Numbered from the stretch's first letter, positions 1-7,910 are shown. The stretch is DNA of 36,216 nucleotides from an uncultured Desulfosporosinus sp. (GCA_927405585.1 CAKMJS010000025.1:1-36216); one strand, 5' to 3'. Translations and numbers: made by a program. Notes: generated by a model from the letters alone, not told the origin.

Positions 1-122
1 TCAGCAAACCCGATTTCTTTTAAGCCTCGGCGTGACGCTTCTTCTAAATACTCACGAATGGTATCCCGGGTTGCCTCTTGTGGATTGTTGTGCCCGATAA
101 GATGAACATGCATATCTAACAT
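1..122 (-). CDS. PHP-domain phosphoesterase, N-terminal fragment (HisJ-like), cut by window edge
   Basis: Only the first 40 codons lie in the window; the gene runs off the left edge. The reading begins MLDMHVHLIGHN and ends near EASRRGLKEIGFA. The early HxH (MHVH) followed by an EYLEEASRRGLKEIGFAEH-type segment is the metal-binding start of PHP-family phosphoesterases such as histidinol phosphatase HisJ. The start at 122 is chosen because a GGGGAGG ribosome-binding site lies about 12 nt upstream; an inner ATG at 113 is too far from it. The exact substrate cannot be told from the fragment. Two REP-like palindromes lie in the gap before the upstream pmbA gene. Confidence 0.7.
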   Translation of the reverse strand, partial: MLDMHVHLIGHNNPQEATRDTIREYLEEASRRGLKEIGFA

Positions 123-147
123 CTCTAAAAAGCTACCTCCCCAATGT

Positions 148-224
148 GTGTTAAAGGGACGGTCCTTTTAACACGTATCTAACTGATTCTCATAAGAGTG
201 TTAAAAGGACCGTCCCTCCAACAT
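148..224. repeat. Two REP-like palindromes with GGGACGGTCC core
   Basis: Positions 148-174 form a near-perfect palindrome (GTGTTAAAGGGAC / GGTCCTTTTAACAC), and 198-224 is a second, slightly diverged copy of the same sequence. Each could fold as a hairpin in DNA or RNA. The core resembles the GGGACGGTTC motif of the other REP-like elements at 3117-3153, 5573-5636 and 14057-14089. They lie 3' of pmbA and could also act as an mRNA end structure. Confidence 0.7.
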
Positions 225-243
225 TCCTTTTATAATTTTAAAC

Positions 244-1563
244 TTAAAGTGTTTGCACCCCTGTCATTATCATCAGATAGGGATGTGTATCCAGCTCCGA
301 CTGAGCCGTCTTTGTTGTGGCTGCCGCCAAATCTGCCAGGAAGTTACCCGTTAATTTCACATCCGTTTTCCCGACGATTTTACCCTTAATAATTCGCAAA
401 CTGTGAGGCGCACTGAGTGAATACGACCCAGAAACTGCCTCCTGAGCATGTAAACCCAGCACCGATAGAATTAAGACACCGTCCTCGACGCCTTGTAAAG
501 CCTCGACCCAGGGAACCTCGGCCTTATGCGTAAGGTATAATCCAGCGGTACCTTGCGGAATGGCAGTCGGTTTCGCGCCCCATCGCACCGAATCTTTAAC
601 CCGGAGAAAAGGGGTCTGAAGTTTTCCTTCATGAACCAACACCGTTCGATCCGAGGGAACTCCCTCAGGCGTCACCAGATAAGACCCCAATTCCAGCGGA
701 CGGAGAGGATCAATGCATAAGGAAAAATTAGTGTGGAACACGAGTTTATTCTCAATAAAACTCTCCTTTGAAAAGGCTCCCTGTCCCTCGCTCACTCTGT
801 CTCCTGCAAAATTTGGTAGAATAAACTGCCCAAGCATATCCTCCGTCATAGAAGGTGCGAGGATTACTTGAGTCTTGGCCCCAACGGGTGGAGCAACCAT
901 ATGCATTGCCTCATACAGATTCAACGTCCGTGCCCATAGTTTTTCCTGTTCTTCCGGTCGGGATAGTCGGCGCTTAGCAAATCCTCCACCCACCAAGCTA
1001 TCGAAAGAAAACCACGTCACAAACTGAGATTGTTGATATGTAACAGCAAGACCTGTTGAAGTGCGAACATGTCGATACCCCCAAGCCGTCTGAATACTTC
1101 CCTGCATCTTCGCTTGAGAGGGTTTATCCGTGAGCCACTGCTTGACTTGATCAAATAAAATCTGATCTTCTCCGGCAATAATTTTTTGAATTGCTCGGTC
1201 CTCAACTGCAACAAGAGGTAAAGACTCCGGGGCAGGGATATGCGCAGCATCTGGGTCTTCATAGGAGGCCTGTCTCCACTGTTCTAATTCTTGCTGCCAA
1301 TATTCCCTATCATCCTGGAAGCCCAATTGGACCATAGCCTGACTGCATTTTCCATCTGCCCATACCAAGAAAACTTCACCGTTTTCACTCTGACGATAAC
1401 TGGGTGGCGTATAAACACCCCCAGAGGAATTATCTTTTATACCTAAGGAAACCGCTTCCGATTCATGAACCAAAATTCGCCAACCCGAGAGCCGCAACTC
1501 CTCTTTGTTTGGAGTATGTTGAGACTGATAGAGAAGGTCTTCTAATTGTGCAACGAGTTTCAT
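244..1563 (-). CDS. pmbA: TldD/PmbA family protein, PmbA (TldE) subunit
   Basis: A 439-residue protein of the PmbA/TldE family, the partner of TldD in a heterodimeric metalloprotease known from E. coli microcin B17 maturation and CcdA turnover. It has the family's barrel-like C-terminal half (segments SLCIDPLRPLELGSYL and GLYLTHK) but no HExxxH zinc motif, as expected for the non-catalytic subunit. The start at 1563 (MKLVAQLEDLL) follows a strong GGGAGGGG site; longer upstream reading frames are unlikely. Its ATG overlaps the tldD stop by 4 nt (ATGA), so the two subunits should be translationally coupled. The physiological substrate in this organism is unknown. Confidence 0.9.
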   Translation of the reverse strand: MKLVAQLEDLLYQSQHTPNKEELRLSGWRILVHESEAVSLGIKDNSSGGVYTPPSYRQSENGEVFLVWADGKCSQAMVQLGFQDDREYWQQELEQWRQASYEDPDAAHIPAPESLPLVAVEDRAIQKIIAGEDQILFDQVKQWLTDKPSQAKMQGSIQTAWGYRHVRTSTGLAVTYQQSQFVTWFSFDSLVGGGFAKRRLSRPEEQEKLWARTLNLYEAMHMVAPPVGAKTQVILAPSMTEDMLGQFILPNFAGDRVSEGQGAFSKESFIENKLVFHTNFSLCIDPLRPLELGSYLVTPEGVPSDRTVLVHEGKLQTPFLRVKDSVRWGAKPTAIPQGTAGLYLTHKAEVPWVEALQGVEDGVLILSVLGLHAQEAVSGSYSLSAPHSLRIIKGKIVGKTDVKLTGNFLADLAAATTKTAQSELDTHPYLMIMTGVQTL

Positions 1564-3053
1564 AGATGTTCCCCTCCCAAACTGACTTGTTGATCCGCGT
1601 CCATCAACAGGTAACGATGGCTTCCTCCGCTTGAGGCAACAGCTTGACCACCCTTTCCACAAGTTCCGATCGCGTCATAACACCCTTCACCAAGCCCTCC
1701 GCGAATCGCCTCCAAAGCTGAAAGAATTTTCCCACTGAAAATAGAGGGTTGATAAATTGGAAGAGCTGGATCAGCAACATCAATAATCCCGTCACATTGA
1801 AAGACAAAATCTCCAGTTTTCGGATTAACTTGACCCCCACGGTACCCCAAAAGCAGTAAGTTTTTCTCCCCCTTAATCAACTCACTATGTTCTAGGAGAG
1901 TATCTCGCACAGCTTTTACTTCATCCATTAAATGCTCTGCTGATGATAAAGGAAGCATGCGGTCAACTAACAACCGAATATTACTCATGCGTGGCAGCGG
2001 AATATGTCCATAACTCTCCGACCTTCCTGCTCCGGTGACAGGCATTCCCGCTTCTTCAGCAGAGAAAATATCACCCAGCCCAGCTTCTAGCACCCCATCT
2101 CGTACGATCGTCACTGTCTGTCGGATAAGCCCATTGGCTGAATACGGTTGATAAGCCCAATCCCCGGGGAGCGGTCCATCGATAATATTGACGCCCGGTC
2201 TAGCTACACGTAGGCCCTTTCGGAGTTTCCCAGCTTCGCCCAGTACCGATTCATTCATATGATCGGACTCGACGGCATGCCCGAAAGCCTCGTGTGCCAA
2301 CCCTTTTGCTAGTCCATAATCAATAATCAAAGGATAATGACCGTTTGGAAGCTGAGGCGCTCCACATACTGCTTTGGCAAATCCAGCCCGGTCTAAGGCT
2401 TTTCGTTCTAGGACATGATCCTCTAATTCTTCGATGAGTACACTAGCATCCATCCCACTGCGATGAACCAGAGTACTCTGCGCCTTGCCCTGATCCCGAA
2501 CCGTCCCTTGATGCATCAGTACCGCTCTGGAAACGACAAAAGACACGATGGACCCATCCGTCCGCCCGATACACCAAACCTCTTCTACCTGACGATAACT
2601 CGTTTGCCAAACCCCCTCTTGGAAGGCATCCCTCAAACGAGAATGCAAAGTCATCACCATTTCTTCAAGTTCAACCAAGGGGATTTCTCCAAAACTCTTA
2701 TGAGCAGGATTCCCCTCCTCAGCCTGAACTAGAGGGGCTTCCCAAATCTTGCTATTTAGCTTCGTCCCGATCGCTTCATTTCTACGGGCTAACTGAATAG
2801 CCTTTTCAACTAGTTTCAGACCCACCCCTTCTGCTAAAACATCGGATGTGGCAAAGCCTGATGCCCCGCCCTTTGTGAACGCTTGAACTCCAAAGCCGCT
2901 GTCCGCTCCAGTGGATACCCTCTCAAACCGTCCGTTACTTAAGCGCATGCCCCATTCCCTGCGCGACTGAGCCCGTACAATGATATACCCATCAAAACTT
3001 CGTGCCTCAGATAGCACAGAGAGAACTAACGCCTTAATCTCCATCTGTTCCAC
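1560..3053 (-). CDS. tldD: Metalloprotease TldD
   Basis: A 497-residue TldD-type zinc metallopeptidase. The catalytic HExxxH is seen as HEAFGH at residues 254-259, followed by AVESD with a likely further ligand; the C-terminus carries the glycine-rich GTCGKGGQAV segment typical of TldD. The start is taken as GTG at 3053 (EQMEIKALVLSVL), because GAGGAGG sits about 6-7 nt upstream; the in-frame ATG at 3044 is too far from that site. Longer in-frame readings run into the upstream repeats and would give a non-homologous N-terminus. It is translationally coupled to pmbA. A TATAAT-like -10 box lies upstream at 3087-3092 without a clear -35 box. Confidence 0.92.
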   Translation of the reverse strand: MEQMEIKALVLSVLSEARSFDGYIIVRAQSRREWGMRLSNGRFERVSTGADSGFGVQAFTKGGASGFATSDVLAEGVGLKLVEKAIQLARRNEAIGTKLNSKIWEAPLVQAEEGNPAHKSFGEIPLVELEEMVMTLHSRLRDAFQEGVWQTSYRQVEEVWCIGRTDGSIVSFVVSRAVLMHQGTVRDQGKAQSTLVHRSGMDASVLIEELEDHVLERKALDRAGFAKAVCGAPQLPNGHYPLIIDYGLAKGLAHEAFGHAVESDHMNESVLGEAGKLRKGLRVARPGVNIIDGPLPGDWAYQPYSANGLIRQTVTIVRDGVLEAGLGDIFSAEEAGMPVTGAGRSESYGHIPLPRMSNIRLLVDRMLPLSSAEHLMDEVKAVRDTLLEHSELIKGEKNLLLLGYRGGQVNPKTGDFVFQCDGIIDVADPALPIYQPSIFSGKILSALEAIRGGLGEGCYDAIGTCGKGGQAVASSGGSHRYLLMDADQQVSLGGEHL

Positions 3054-3086
3054 AATTATCCTCCTCGTAGTCAATTCAATAGGGAT

Positions 3087-3092
3087 ATTATA
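3087..3092 (-). promoter_or_regulatory. Possible -10 box upstream of tldD
   Basis: Reading the minus strand, TATAAT occurs 34 nt before the GTG start of tldD. No good -35 hexamer is seen at 16-18 nt, so this is only a candidate. The REP-like palindrome at 3117-3153 lies immediately upstream. Confidence 0.35.
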
Positions 3093-3116
3093 CCACGGAA
3101 GAAAAAACCTAACACC

Positions 3117-3153
3117 CATGCAAGATTTGGAGACGGTTTTTCCTTCTTGCATG
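3117..3153. repeat. REP-like palindrome upstream of tldD
   Basis: CATGCAAG at 3117-3124 pairs with CTTGCATG at 3146-3153, enclosing a GGAGACGG-type core. The arm sequence matches the REP-like hairpins at 4369-4413 and near 5573-5636. Confidence 0.6.
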
Positions 3154-3193
3154 GTGAAACTGCACAATTTTTGAAAGCATATTTGCTCGCCAA

Positions 3194-3304
3194 GACTCGA
3201 ATAAGGACGTTCGAGATTAGAACACTCCATGACTCGAACATGAATGTTCGAGATTAGACACCGCCATGACTCGAACAAGGATGTTCGAGATTAGAACACC
3301 GCCA
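3194..3304. repeat. Three tandem copies of a 37-bp palindromic repeat
   Basis: Copies begin at 3194, 3231 and 3268, so the period is exactly 37 bp. Each begins GACTCGAA, contains the inverted pair CTCGAACA / TGTTCGAG around a 4-nt loop, and continues through GATTAGAACACCGCCAT. There is no unique spacer between copies, so it is not a CRISPR array. Related copies lie at 7793-7860 and 14217-14252. The region has no convincing gene. Confidence 0.8.
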
Positions 3305-3306
3305 TG

Positions 3307-3536
3307 ACGATAAGTGGATGAGCTTATCGCCACACTGCAACTCATTACGCATACTCCTGCAGTGTGGATTGGCTAGGTGTCGTGATTCAAGATCAAAAAA
3401 TATTTCCCGAATCCAGTGTATATATGATAACGCCTCGGGACACAATTTAATTAGTCTCACGTTTTCTTTTTATCCCCACTCCTCTCTTTACTTCACTTGC
3501 GACGAATACCTTGTCGCAAGTTTTTTTTATTTTTTA
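3307..3536 (+). terminator. Structured non-coding stretch ending in a Rho-independent terminator with no gene upstream
   Basis: This stretch holds a GATAAG/CTTATC hairpin, a 10-bp perfect stem (3330-3339 with 3358-3367), and then a plus-strand terminator: ACTTGCGAC at 3495-3503 pairs with GTCGCAAGT at 3513-3521, followed by a run of eight T and a second T run. No convincing plus-strand protein gene precedes the terminator. It may end a short RNA or be left from a lost gene. A second hairpin (AGCAGCGGT/ACCGCTGCT, about 3607-3632) has no strong T run and may mark the end of the acetyltransferase transcript. Confidence 0.6.
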
Positions 3537-3682
3537 AGAGACCTATTTTTAAGTAATGGTTCCATTTTGGAGTTAGAACCATAAATTCATAAGTATTAGT
3601 ATGGAAAGCAGCGGTATCTTACACCGCTGCTTCCCTTTATCGCCTTGTTTAATGATAAGTTTGTAAAAAAGCCTAGACGAGT

Positions 3683-4201
3683 TCACTCCGATTTACCCAA
3701 TGGTTTGACCATAAGCTTTCGTTCCTCTGCAAATCCGAACTGCTCATAAAGATGGAGTGCTCTCACATTATGACTGCTTACTGCAAGACCTAGGTATGGA
3801 ATTCCTTGTTCACGACAGTGTTTTTCCGCTGCTATCAGTAACTCTTTCCCCACTCCTTTGCCCCTCCACTCCGGAAGGACAGCTAAATCCATGATCCACC
3901 CTTGAGAAATACCCGTTAACTCTTCCCTTGAAGAAGTTTGTAAAACCAAATAACCAATCGATCGGTTTTTTTCAGTTTTCAAACCAGACTTACCCTCTTC
4001 TTCAACTGATGCCTCCGCAATAAAAACTACAGATCCAGACTGCTCAATCCAAGCCCAAAATCCTTTGAGAATACTCTCTCTGTATTTCAGGGTTTCGTCC
4101 ATGGACTGTTTACGCCATGGAGAAATGCTATAAGGAATCCCTATTTTTCCCATAGCATAAATAAAAGGCCAATCACGAACACTCCCAAAACGAACTCGCA
4201 T
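3683..4201 (-). CDS. GNAT family N-acetyltransferase
   Basis: A 172-residue Gcn5-related acetyltransferase that would move an acetyl group from acetyl-CoA to an amine. The acetyl-CoA loop is clear: MDLAVLPEWRGKGVGKELL, with RGKGVG at about 113-118. It is followed by the conserved end NVRALHLYEQFGF typical of RimI-like members. The substrate cannot be inferred; resemblance to RimI is general only. The start at 4201 has AAGAGGTGA about 5 nt upstream. The gene stands alone and is divergent from the Na/phosphate cotransporter gene. Confidence 0.85.
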   Translation of the reverse strand: MRVRFGSVRDWPFIYAMGKIGIPYSISPWRKQSMDETLKYRESILKGFWAWIEQSGSVVFIAEASVEEEGKSGLKTEKNRSIGYLVLQTSSREELTGISQGWIMDLAVLPEWRGKGVGKELLIAAEKHCREQGIPYLGLAVSSHNVRALHLYEQFGFAEERKLMVKPLGKSE

Positions 4202-4368
4202 AATCTCACCTCTTAAACTAACTTATGCATAGGTCACTTAGGTGCCATCGTTAAGCCATAAAATTTTTTAAAATGAAATTTAAATGTTCTTTTTTCACAT
4301 TATAAAACTATGTATTGTGATGAACAATTTTCATTTCTTTTTTATCTTAGTAACCCAAGCGGATCACT

Positions 4369-4430
4369 CTTGCATGCAAGTTTTAAGAACAGTCTCTTAA
4401 ACTTGCATGCAAGTCCAAGAACCATCCCTA
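4369..4430. repeat. REP-like hairpin in front of the phosphate transporter gene
   Basis: CTTGCATGCAAG occurs at 4369-4380 and again at 4402-4413. Each copy is itself palindromic and the two can pair with each other across TTTTAAGA/TCTTAAA. An AAGAACCATCCCT motif follows, close to the REP core seen elsewhere. This argues that the open frame upstream of 4475 is not coding. Confidence 0.65.
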
Positions 4431-4474
4431 AAATTTGCACTTTCTCTCCACTGATACTGAAGGAGGTGACCCAA

Positions 4475-5389
4475 CTGTATTTATTTACCCTGGTGCTAGG
4501 CCTATGTCTTCTTCTTTGGGGTATGAAAGTTTTGCGTCTGGGTCTACAATCGTTTGCAGGACTTCGCCTCCACCAAGTACTGTGTTGGATGACTGCAACT
4601 CCATGGCGGGGATTTTGGAGTGGGTCAATTTCAACTGCCCTGCTTCAATCAAGCACTGCTTTAACCGTGATGGCCGTATCTTTCGTCGATGCTGAGCTTC
4701 TCCCCTTTGAAAATGCCCTAGCACTGATCTTAGGGAGTAATATTGGAAGCACGCTGACCAACCAACTACTCGCATTTCCTTTAGATCGCCTAACCCCCTA
4801 CATCTTAATTTTTGGCGCCTTGGGATACCTCTTCATACCAACTCAATGGCGCTTTCTTACCCTATCAATCTTCGGCCTTGGCCTTCTATTTTTCTCATTA
4901 AGCTTACTCGAAGCAGGTATGGCGCCGCTCGCCGACCGTCCGGCAGTCCAACATTTTCTTCGTCAATTGGGTGACAACCATCTTCAAGGAGTCCTAGCTG
5001 GCACTGTGCTCTCAGCTCTACTTCATTCCTCCAGTGCCACGACGGGCATTGTCATGTTGCTCACTCAGGATGGCTGGATTACCCTCCCTACCGCGCTCGC
5101 TTTCATCTTTGGCGCCAATATTGGCACCTGTTTTACCGCCGTTTTGGCATCGTTAGCCACTACCCAAGCTGCAAAACGGATAGCCTTGTTCCATGTATTA
5201 CTGAACGTTTTTGGGGTTCTACTCTTCTTACCCTTTGTGGGTACCTTGGCTTCTGGACTCACTCTGATGGGAGGAAGCCTTTCTAGGCAAGTAGCTAACG
5301 CCCATACCCTCTTTAATCTCTTATCCTCCCTCTTGGCCTTTCCCTTGTTACCCTGGGCAACTCGGTTCCTTAAAAAAGTTCTCCCGTGA
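4475..5389 (+). CDS. Na+/phosphate symporter family protein (NptA/YjbB type)
   Basis: A hydrophobic protein of about 304 residues with the two repeated halves of the Na/Pi-cotransporter family (PF02690). The first half has LLQSSTALTVM and GSNIGSTLTNQ; the second has LLHSSSATTGIVML and GANIGTCFTA. The QSS/HSSS signatures form the ion and phosphate path in this family. It would sit in the cytoplasmic membrane with about eight membrane segments and no PhoU-like tail. The start is unusual: a strong AAGGAGGTGA site at 4460-4469 is followed at normal spacing by CTG (4475) rather than ATG, GTG or TTG. The open frame extends to 4310, but that part covers a REP hairpin. It is the only clear plus-strand gene in the first 16 kb. 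Confidence 0.85.
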   Translation: MYLFTLVLGLCLLLWGMKVLRLGLQSFAGLRLHQVLCWMTATPWRGFWSGSISTALLQSSTALTVMAVSFVDAELLPFENALALILGSNIGSTLTNQLLAFPLDRLTPYILIFGALGYLFIPTQWRFLTLSIFGLGLLFFSLSLLEAGMAPLADRPAVQHFLRQLGDNHLQGVLAGTVLSALLHSSSATTGIVMLLTQDGWITLPTALAFIFGANIGTCFTAVLASLATTQAAKRIALFHVLLNVFGVLLFLPFVGTLASGLTLMGGSLSRQVANAHTLFNLLSSLLAFPLLPWATRFLKKVLP

Positions 5390-5445
5390 AACCCCGTGAC
5401 ACGAACCGTTCCTTCTCCCTCGCATCTCCCTCGACCCCGGAGACA

Positions 5446-5572
5446 AGACGGTGCACATGAAATGTGCCGTCTCCCTAGACGTCTCACTGCTCCTCGTTCC
5501 GTTCCCCGTTCCAAGCCCGGGACGCTGTGTCACACGCCGCGACGACTTTACGTAAGCAGCCCAGCAAACTTC
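5446..5572. repeat. First copy of a ~127-bp direct repeat
   Basis: It opens with the palindrome GACGGTGCACAT/ATGTGCCGTC (5447-5471) and continues through CCTAGACGTCTCACTGCTCC to CAGCCCAGCAAACTTC. It is repeated with few changes at 5637-5765. Nothing coding is seen in 5390-5913; the whole stretch consists of repeats. Confidence 0.75.
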
Positions 5573-5636
5573 AGCATGCAAGTGGGAACCGTCCCCACTT
5601 GCATGCCCACTTGCATGGTCCCGCACTTGCATTCAT
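5573..5636. repeat. REP-like palindrome between the two direct repeats
   Basis: Contains GCATGCAAGTGGG followed by GAACCGTCCCCACTTGCATGC, which folds into a hairpin, plus a further CACTTGCATGGTCCC half-copy. It belongs to the same REP-like family as 14057-14089. Confidence 0.65.
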
Positions 5637-5765
5637 AGACGGTGCACATGAAATGTGCCGTCCTCCCTAGACGTCTCACTGCTCCTCGTTCCGTTCCCAC
5701 GACCTAAGCTCGGGACGCAGTGTGACACGGCGCGACGTCTTTACGTAAGCAGCCCAGCAAACTTC
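5637..5765. repeat. Second copy of the ~127-bp direct repeat
   Basis: Nearly identical to 5446-5572, offset by 191 bp. Its right part overlaps the left arm of the inverted-repeat element at 5720-5919. Confidence 0.75.
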
Positions 5766-5919
5766 CGTGAAAGCGACCCCAAATACGGGGCTGAGCACAG
5801 GACGTGCGAAGCCGGCAACTGAGCCAAGGATGGCGAATTTGCCGGGAACCCCGTTCTTACTTTAGGAGCTTACGCGGTTAGTTTGCTCTGCGTCGTAAGT
5901 ACCGAGCGCTGTGTCACAC
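5720..5919. mobile_element. MITE-like 200-bp element with long imperfect inverted arms
   Basis: The ends are GTGTGACAC (5720-5728) and its complement GTGTCACAC (5911-5919). The arms continue inward for about 45 bp with imperfect pairing: CGACGTCTTTACGTAAGCAG...CAGCAAACTT on the left against TTAGTTTGCTCTGCGTCGTAAG on the right. The core contains two further stems, CCCC/GGGG near 5781-5795 and CCGGCAA/TTGCCGG around 5815-5850. There is no open reading frame. Its right end supplies the stop codon of mobB. It could equally be a structured RNA; no known RNA family was recognised. Confidence 0.6.
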
Positions 5920-6435
5920 AAGTCCCACTCCATATTTCGCTTCGATCAAATCACAAATTCCTCGGGCATCATCCAACCCAAAGCAGGGAATCCCGTTATT
6001 AAATGTAATATCACTCGCTATAGCAATAAGATCCTCCGGTTTAGAGAAAAGCTCCTGATGCACAGCTGAACGAAAAACCTCAATCTTTGGCTTATTACCG
6101 TGCTTATATCCCTCGGTAAAGATTACATCTACCCCCTGAATTCTGGCGAGAACCTCATCGAGAGGCTGATCTCCCGAGACACTCTCCAAGATGGCAAGCT
6201 TATGAGGTGAGCTTATTACAACAACATCCGCACCCGCTTGGGCATGGCGCCATGTATCTTTGCCAGGTTGATCCATTTCAAAGCCATGCACATCATGTTT
6301 CAAGGTAGCGACCCTCCACCCACGTTGCTTCGCTTCACGGATAATCTTTTCTAAGAGTGTAGTCTTACCTGAATTGGACTTTCCGCCCACAATTGAAATG
6401 ACGGGGATTTGAGAACGTGTTGAATGAATTTGCAT
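5914..6435 (-). CDS. mobB: Molybdopterin-guanine dinucleotide biosynthesis protein MobB
   Basis: A 173-residue P-loop GTPase of the MobB family, which assists attachment of the nucleotide to molybdopterin to make the guanine-dinucleotide cofactor. The Walker A is GGKSNSGKTT at about 17-26; ATLKHDVHGF and the downstream FTEGYK segment are typical of the family. The start at 6435 (MQIHSTRSQ) is preferred because GGGAGGG lies about 6 nt upstream, embedded in the last codons of moeA; an upstream ATG at 6456 lies inside moeA and has no such site. The last residues (GLV and stop) fall inside the inverted-repeat element at 5720-5919, so the natural C-terminus may have been slightly altered by the insertion. 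Confidence 0.9.
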   Translation of the reverse strand: MQIHSTRSQIPVISIVGGKSNSGKTTLLEKIIREAKQRGWRVATLKHDVHGFEMDQPGKDTWRHAQAGADVVVISSPHKLAILESVSGDQPLDEVLARIQGVDVIFTEGYKHGNKPKIEVFRSAVHQELFSKPEDLIAIASDITFNNGIPCFGLDDARGICDLIEAKYGVGLV

Positions 6436-6436
6436 A

Positions 6437-7651
6437 TTAACCCTCCCAATCCGCAATCCAAGTCGCCATCAGGAGTTCTCCCGGTTCTACAGACCCATGG
6501 TTTGCTGGCACATCCACTAATAGATGAGACCCAATCATGGAACGGAGAATTCCCGATCCTTGAGCAGGAGCAGGATCAGCCCAAATTTCTCCATTTTTAA
6601 ATACTGCCTGAGCACGCAGAAAGCGCCGTTGTTTCCCTGTTTTTCCAAAACCACTTGCCATTTTAACCTGAAATTGTTCCGTAGCTGCCATAGTACGTCC
6701 CGCTAATTTGCGAAGTGCCGGTCGAACTAAAAGTTCAAATGTCACCATAGCCGCCGCAGGATTCCCGGAAAGGGAGAAAAAGAACTGCTTACCTTTGAGT
6801 CCGACAGATACCGGAGTCCCTGGTTTCAGATTCAATTTCCAAAACAACATCTCACACCCAAACTGGGCGAGTGCATGGCGCATAATATCATAATCCCCTA
6901 CAGATGCTCCGCCAGTTGCTATGACCATATCAGTGTCTGCAAGCATATCTAAAACTTCAAGGGTATCATCGATTTGGTCAGAAACGATAGGGATAACCGA
7001 AACCTCGCAGCCTGATTCTTGGAGCATTCCGCGCAGGGTATAACTGTTACTATTATAAATCTTAGCTGGGAGTAGAGGTTGTCCTACCTCAGTCAGTTCA
7101 GAACCCGTAGAGAGCAACCCCACGCGCGGTCGACGATATACGGTTACTTGATCCCGGCCAACTGCGGCTAAAAGCCCAATAGCTGGTGGAGTTAAAAAGA
7201 AACCCTGTCTAAGGAGGAGATCCCCCTCTTTGATCTCCTCCCCTCTTGGTATAATATTGGAATCTGGTGATACAGGATGCATTATAGTCACTACATCACC
7301 GACTTGTTCAGTGTCTTCCATCCTCACAACACAGTTTGCACCCGCCGGAATAGGTGCGCCCGTGAAGATCTTTGCGGCCTCACCAGGGCCGATAACCTGC
7401 TCTGAAAACGTCCCAGCTGGGATCTCACTCACTACGTTAAGCTGGAGTGGTTGAGGGTCACTGGTCGTTGCTAGATAAGCATACCCATCCAGAGGAGAAC
7501 GGTTAAACGGTGGCATAGCAATTTGGGATGTTACATCCACAGCCAACACACGTCTATAGGCATCTTTAATTGAAATACACTCCGTCTCAATCGGTTGGAT
7601 ACGGCTAAGCACTAATTCCAAAGCCTCTTCTAGTTCAATCATTATTTTCAT
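6437..7651 (-). CDS. moeA: Molybdopterin molybdenumtransferase MoeA
   Basis: A 404-residue MoeA, the enzyme that inserts molybdate into adenylylated molybdopterin. Family marks seen are PPFNRSPLDGYA (47-58), IFTGAPIPAGANCVVRMEDTE, LLSTGSEL, the GGASVGDYD active-site loop, and SLSGNPAAAMVTFELLVRP near the C-terminal domain. The ATG at 7651 follows GGAGGAATATAG. It forms an operon with mobB, whose ribosome-binding site lies in the moeA 3' end. With selA/selD nearby, it fits a need for Mo/W enzymes such as formate dehydrogenases, though none is in the window. Confidence 0.95.
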   Translation of the reverse strand: MKIMIELEEALELVLSRIQPIETECISIKDAYRRVLAVDVTSQIAMPPFNRSPLDGYAYLATTSDPQPLQLNVVSEIPAGTFSEQVIGPGEAAKIFTGAPIPAGANCVVRMEDTEQVGDVVTIMHPVSPDSNIIPRGEEIKEGDLLLRQGFFLTPPAIGLLAAVGRDQVTVYRRPRVGLLSTGSELTEVGQPLLPAKIYNSNSYTLRGMLQESGCEVSVIPIVSDQIDDTLEVLDMLADTDMVIATGGASVGDYDIMRHALAQFGCEMLFWKLNLKPGTPVSVGLKGKQFFFSLSGNPAAAMVTFELLVRPALRKLAGRTMAATEQFQVKMASGFGKTGKQRRFLRAQAVFKNGEIWADPAPAQGSGILRSMIGSHLLVDVPANHGSVEPGELLMATWIADWEG

Positions 7652-7728
7652 GCCGTTCTATATTCCTCCCACAGTAAGTTCTAAATAACCATGCAAAATT
7701 TACATAAGTATATCATAATTCGCTGTCC

Positions 7729-7910
7729 AAGACCCGAGCAAGGACACCCAAGTAGAGCCCTGCCCCAGGATGGACGAGTGTCTCTGAAGTCAAGACTCGG
7801 GCAGGACGTTAGACCCCGCCATGACTCGAACAAGGATGTTCGAGATTAGAACACCGCCATGGATGGCTAGGTGTCGTGATGGCAAGATGCCGTGATGGCA
7901 AGATGCCGTA
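7729..7910. repeat. Repeat cluster between fapA and moeA
   Basis: The 306-bp gap 7652-7957 contains no gene. It holds a degenerate (7793-7821) and a full (7822-7860) copy of the 37-bp CTCGAACA/TGTTCGAG repeat, followed by GATGGCTAGGTGTCGT and two exact 16-bp copies of GATGGCAAGATGCCGT at 7879-7910. The same GATGGCAAG.GCCGTGATGG sequence follows the 37-bp repeat at 14217-14275, so the two modules travel together. Confidence 0.7.

Noticed and set aside
3044-3278. Longer N-terminus of TldD reaching 3278
   Set aside because: The extension translates the 37-bp repeat and REP hairpin; the GTG at 3053 has the ribosome-binding site.
3194-3304. Possible CRISPR array
   Set aside because: The 37-bp copies are directly adjacent without unique spacers, and no cas genes are seen.
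5065-5632. Minus-strand frames opposite the phosphate transporter 3' end and repeats
   Set aside because: Basic, low-information sequences opposite a clear gene and repeat DNA; no start signals.
5769-5900. Known riboswitch or group II intron domain in the core of the 200-bp element
   Set aside because: Stems are present but no known conserved core (such as GEMM or domain V) could be identified.
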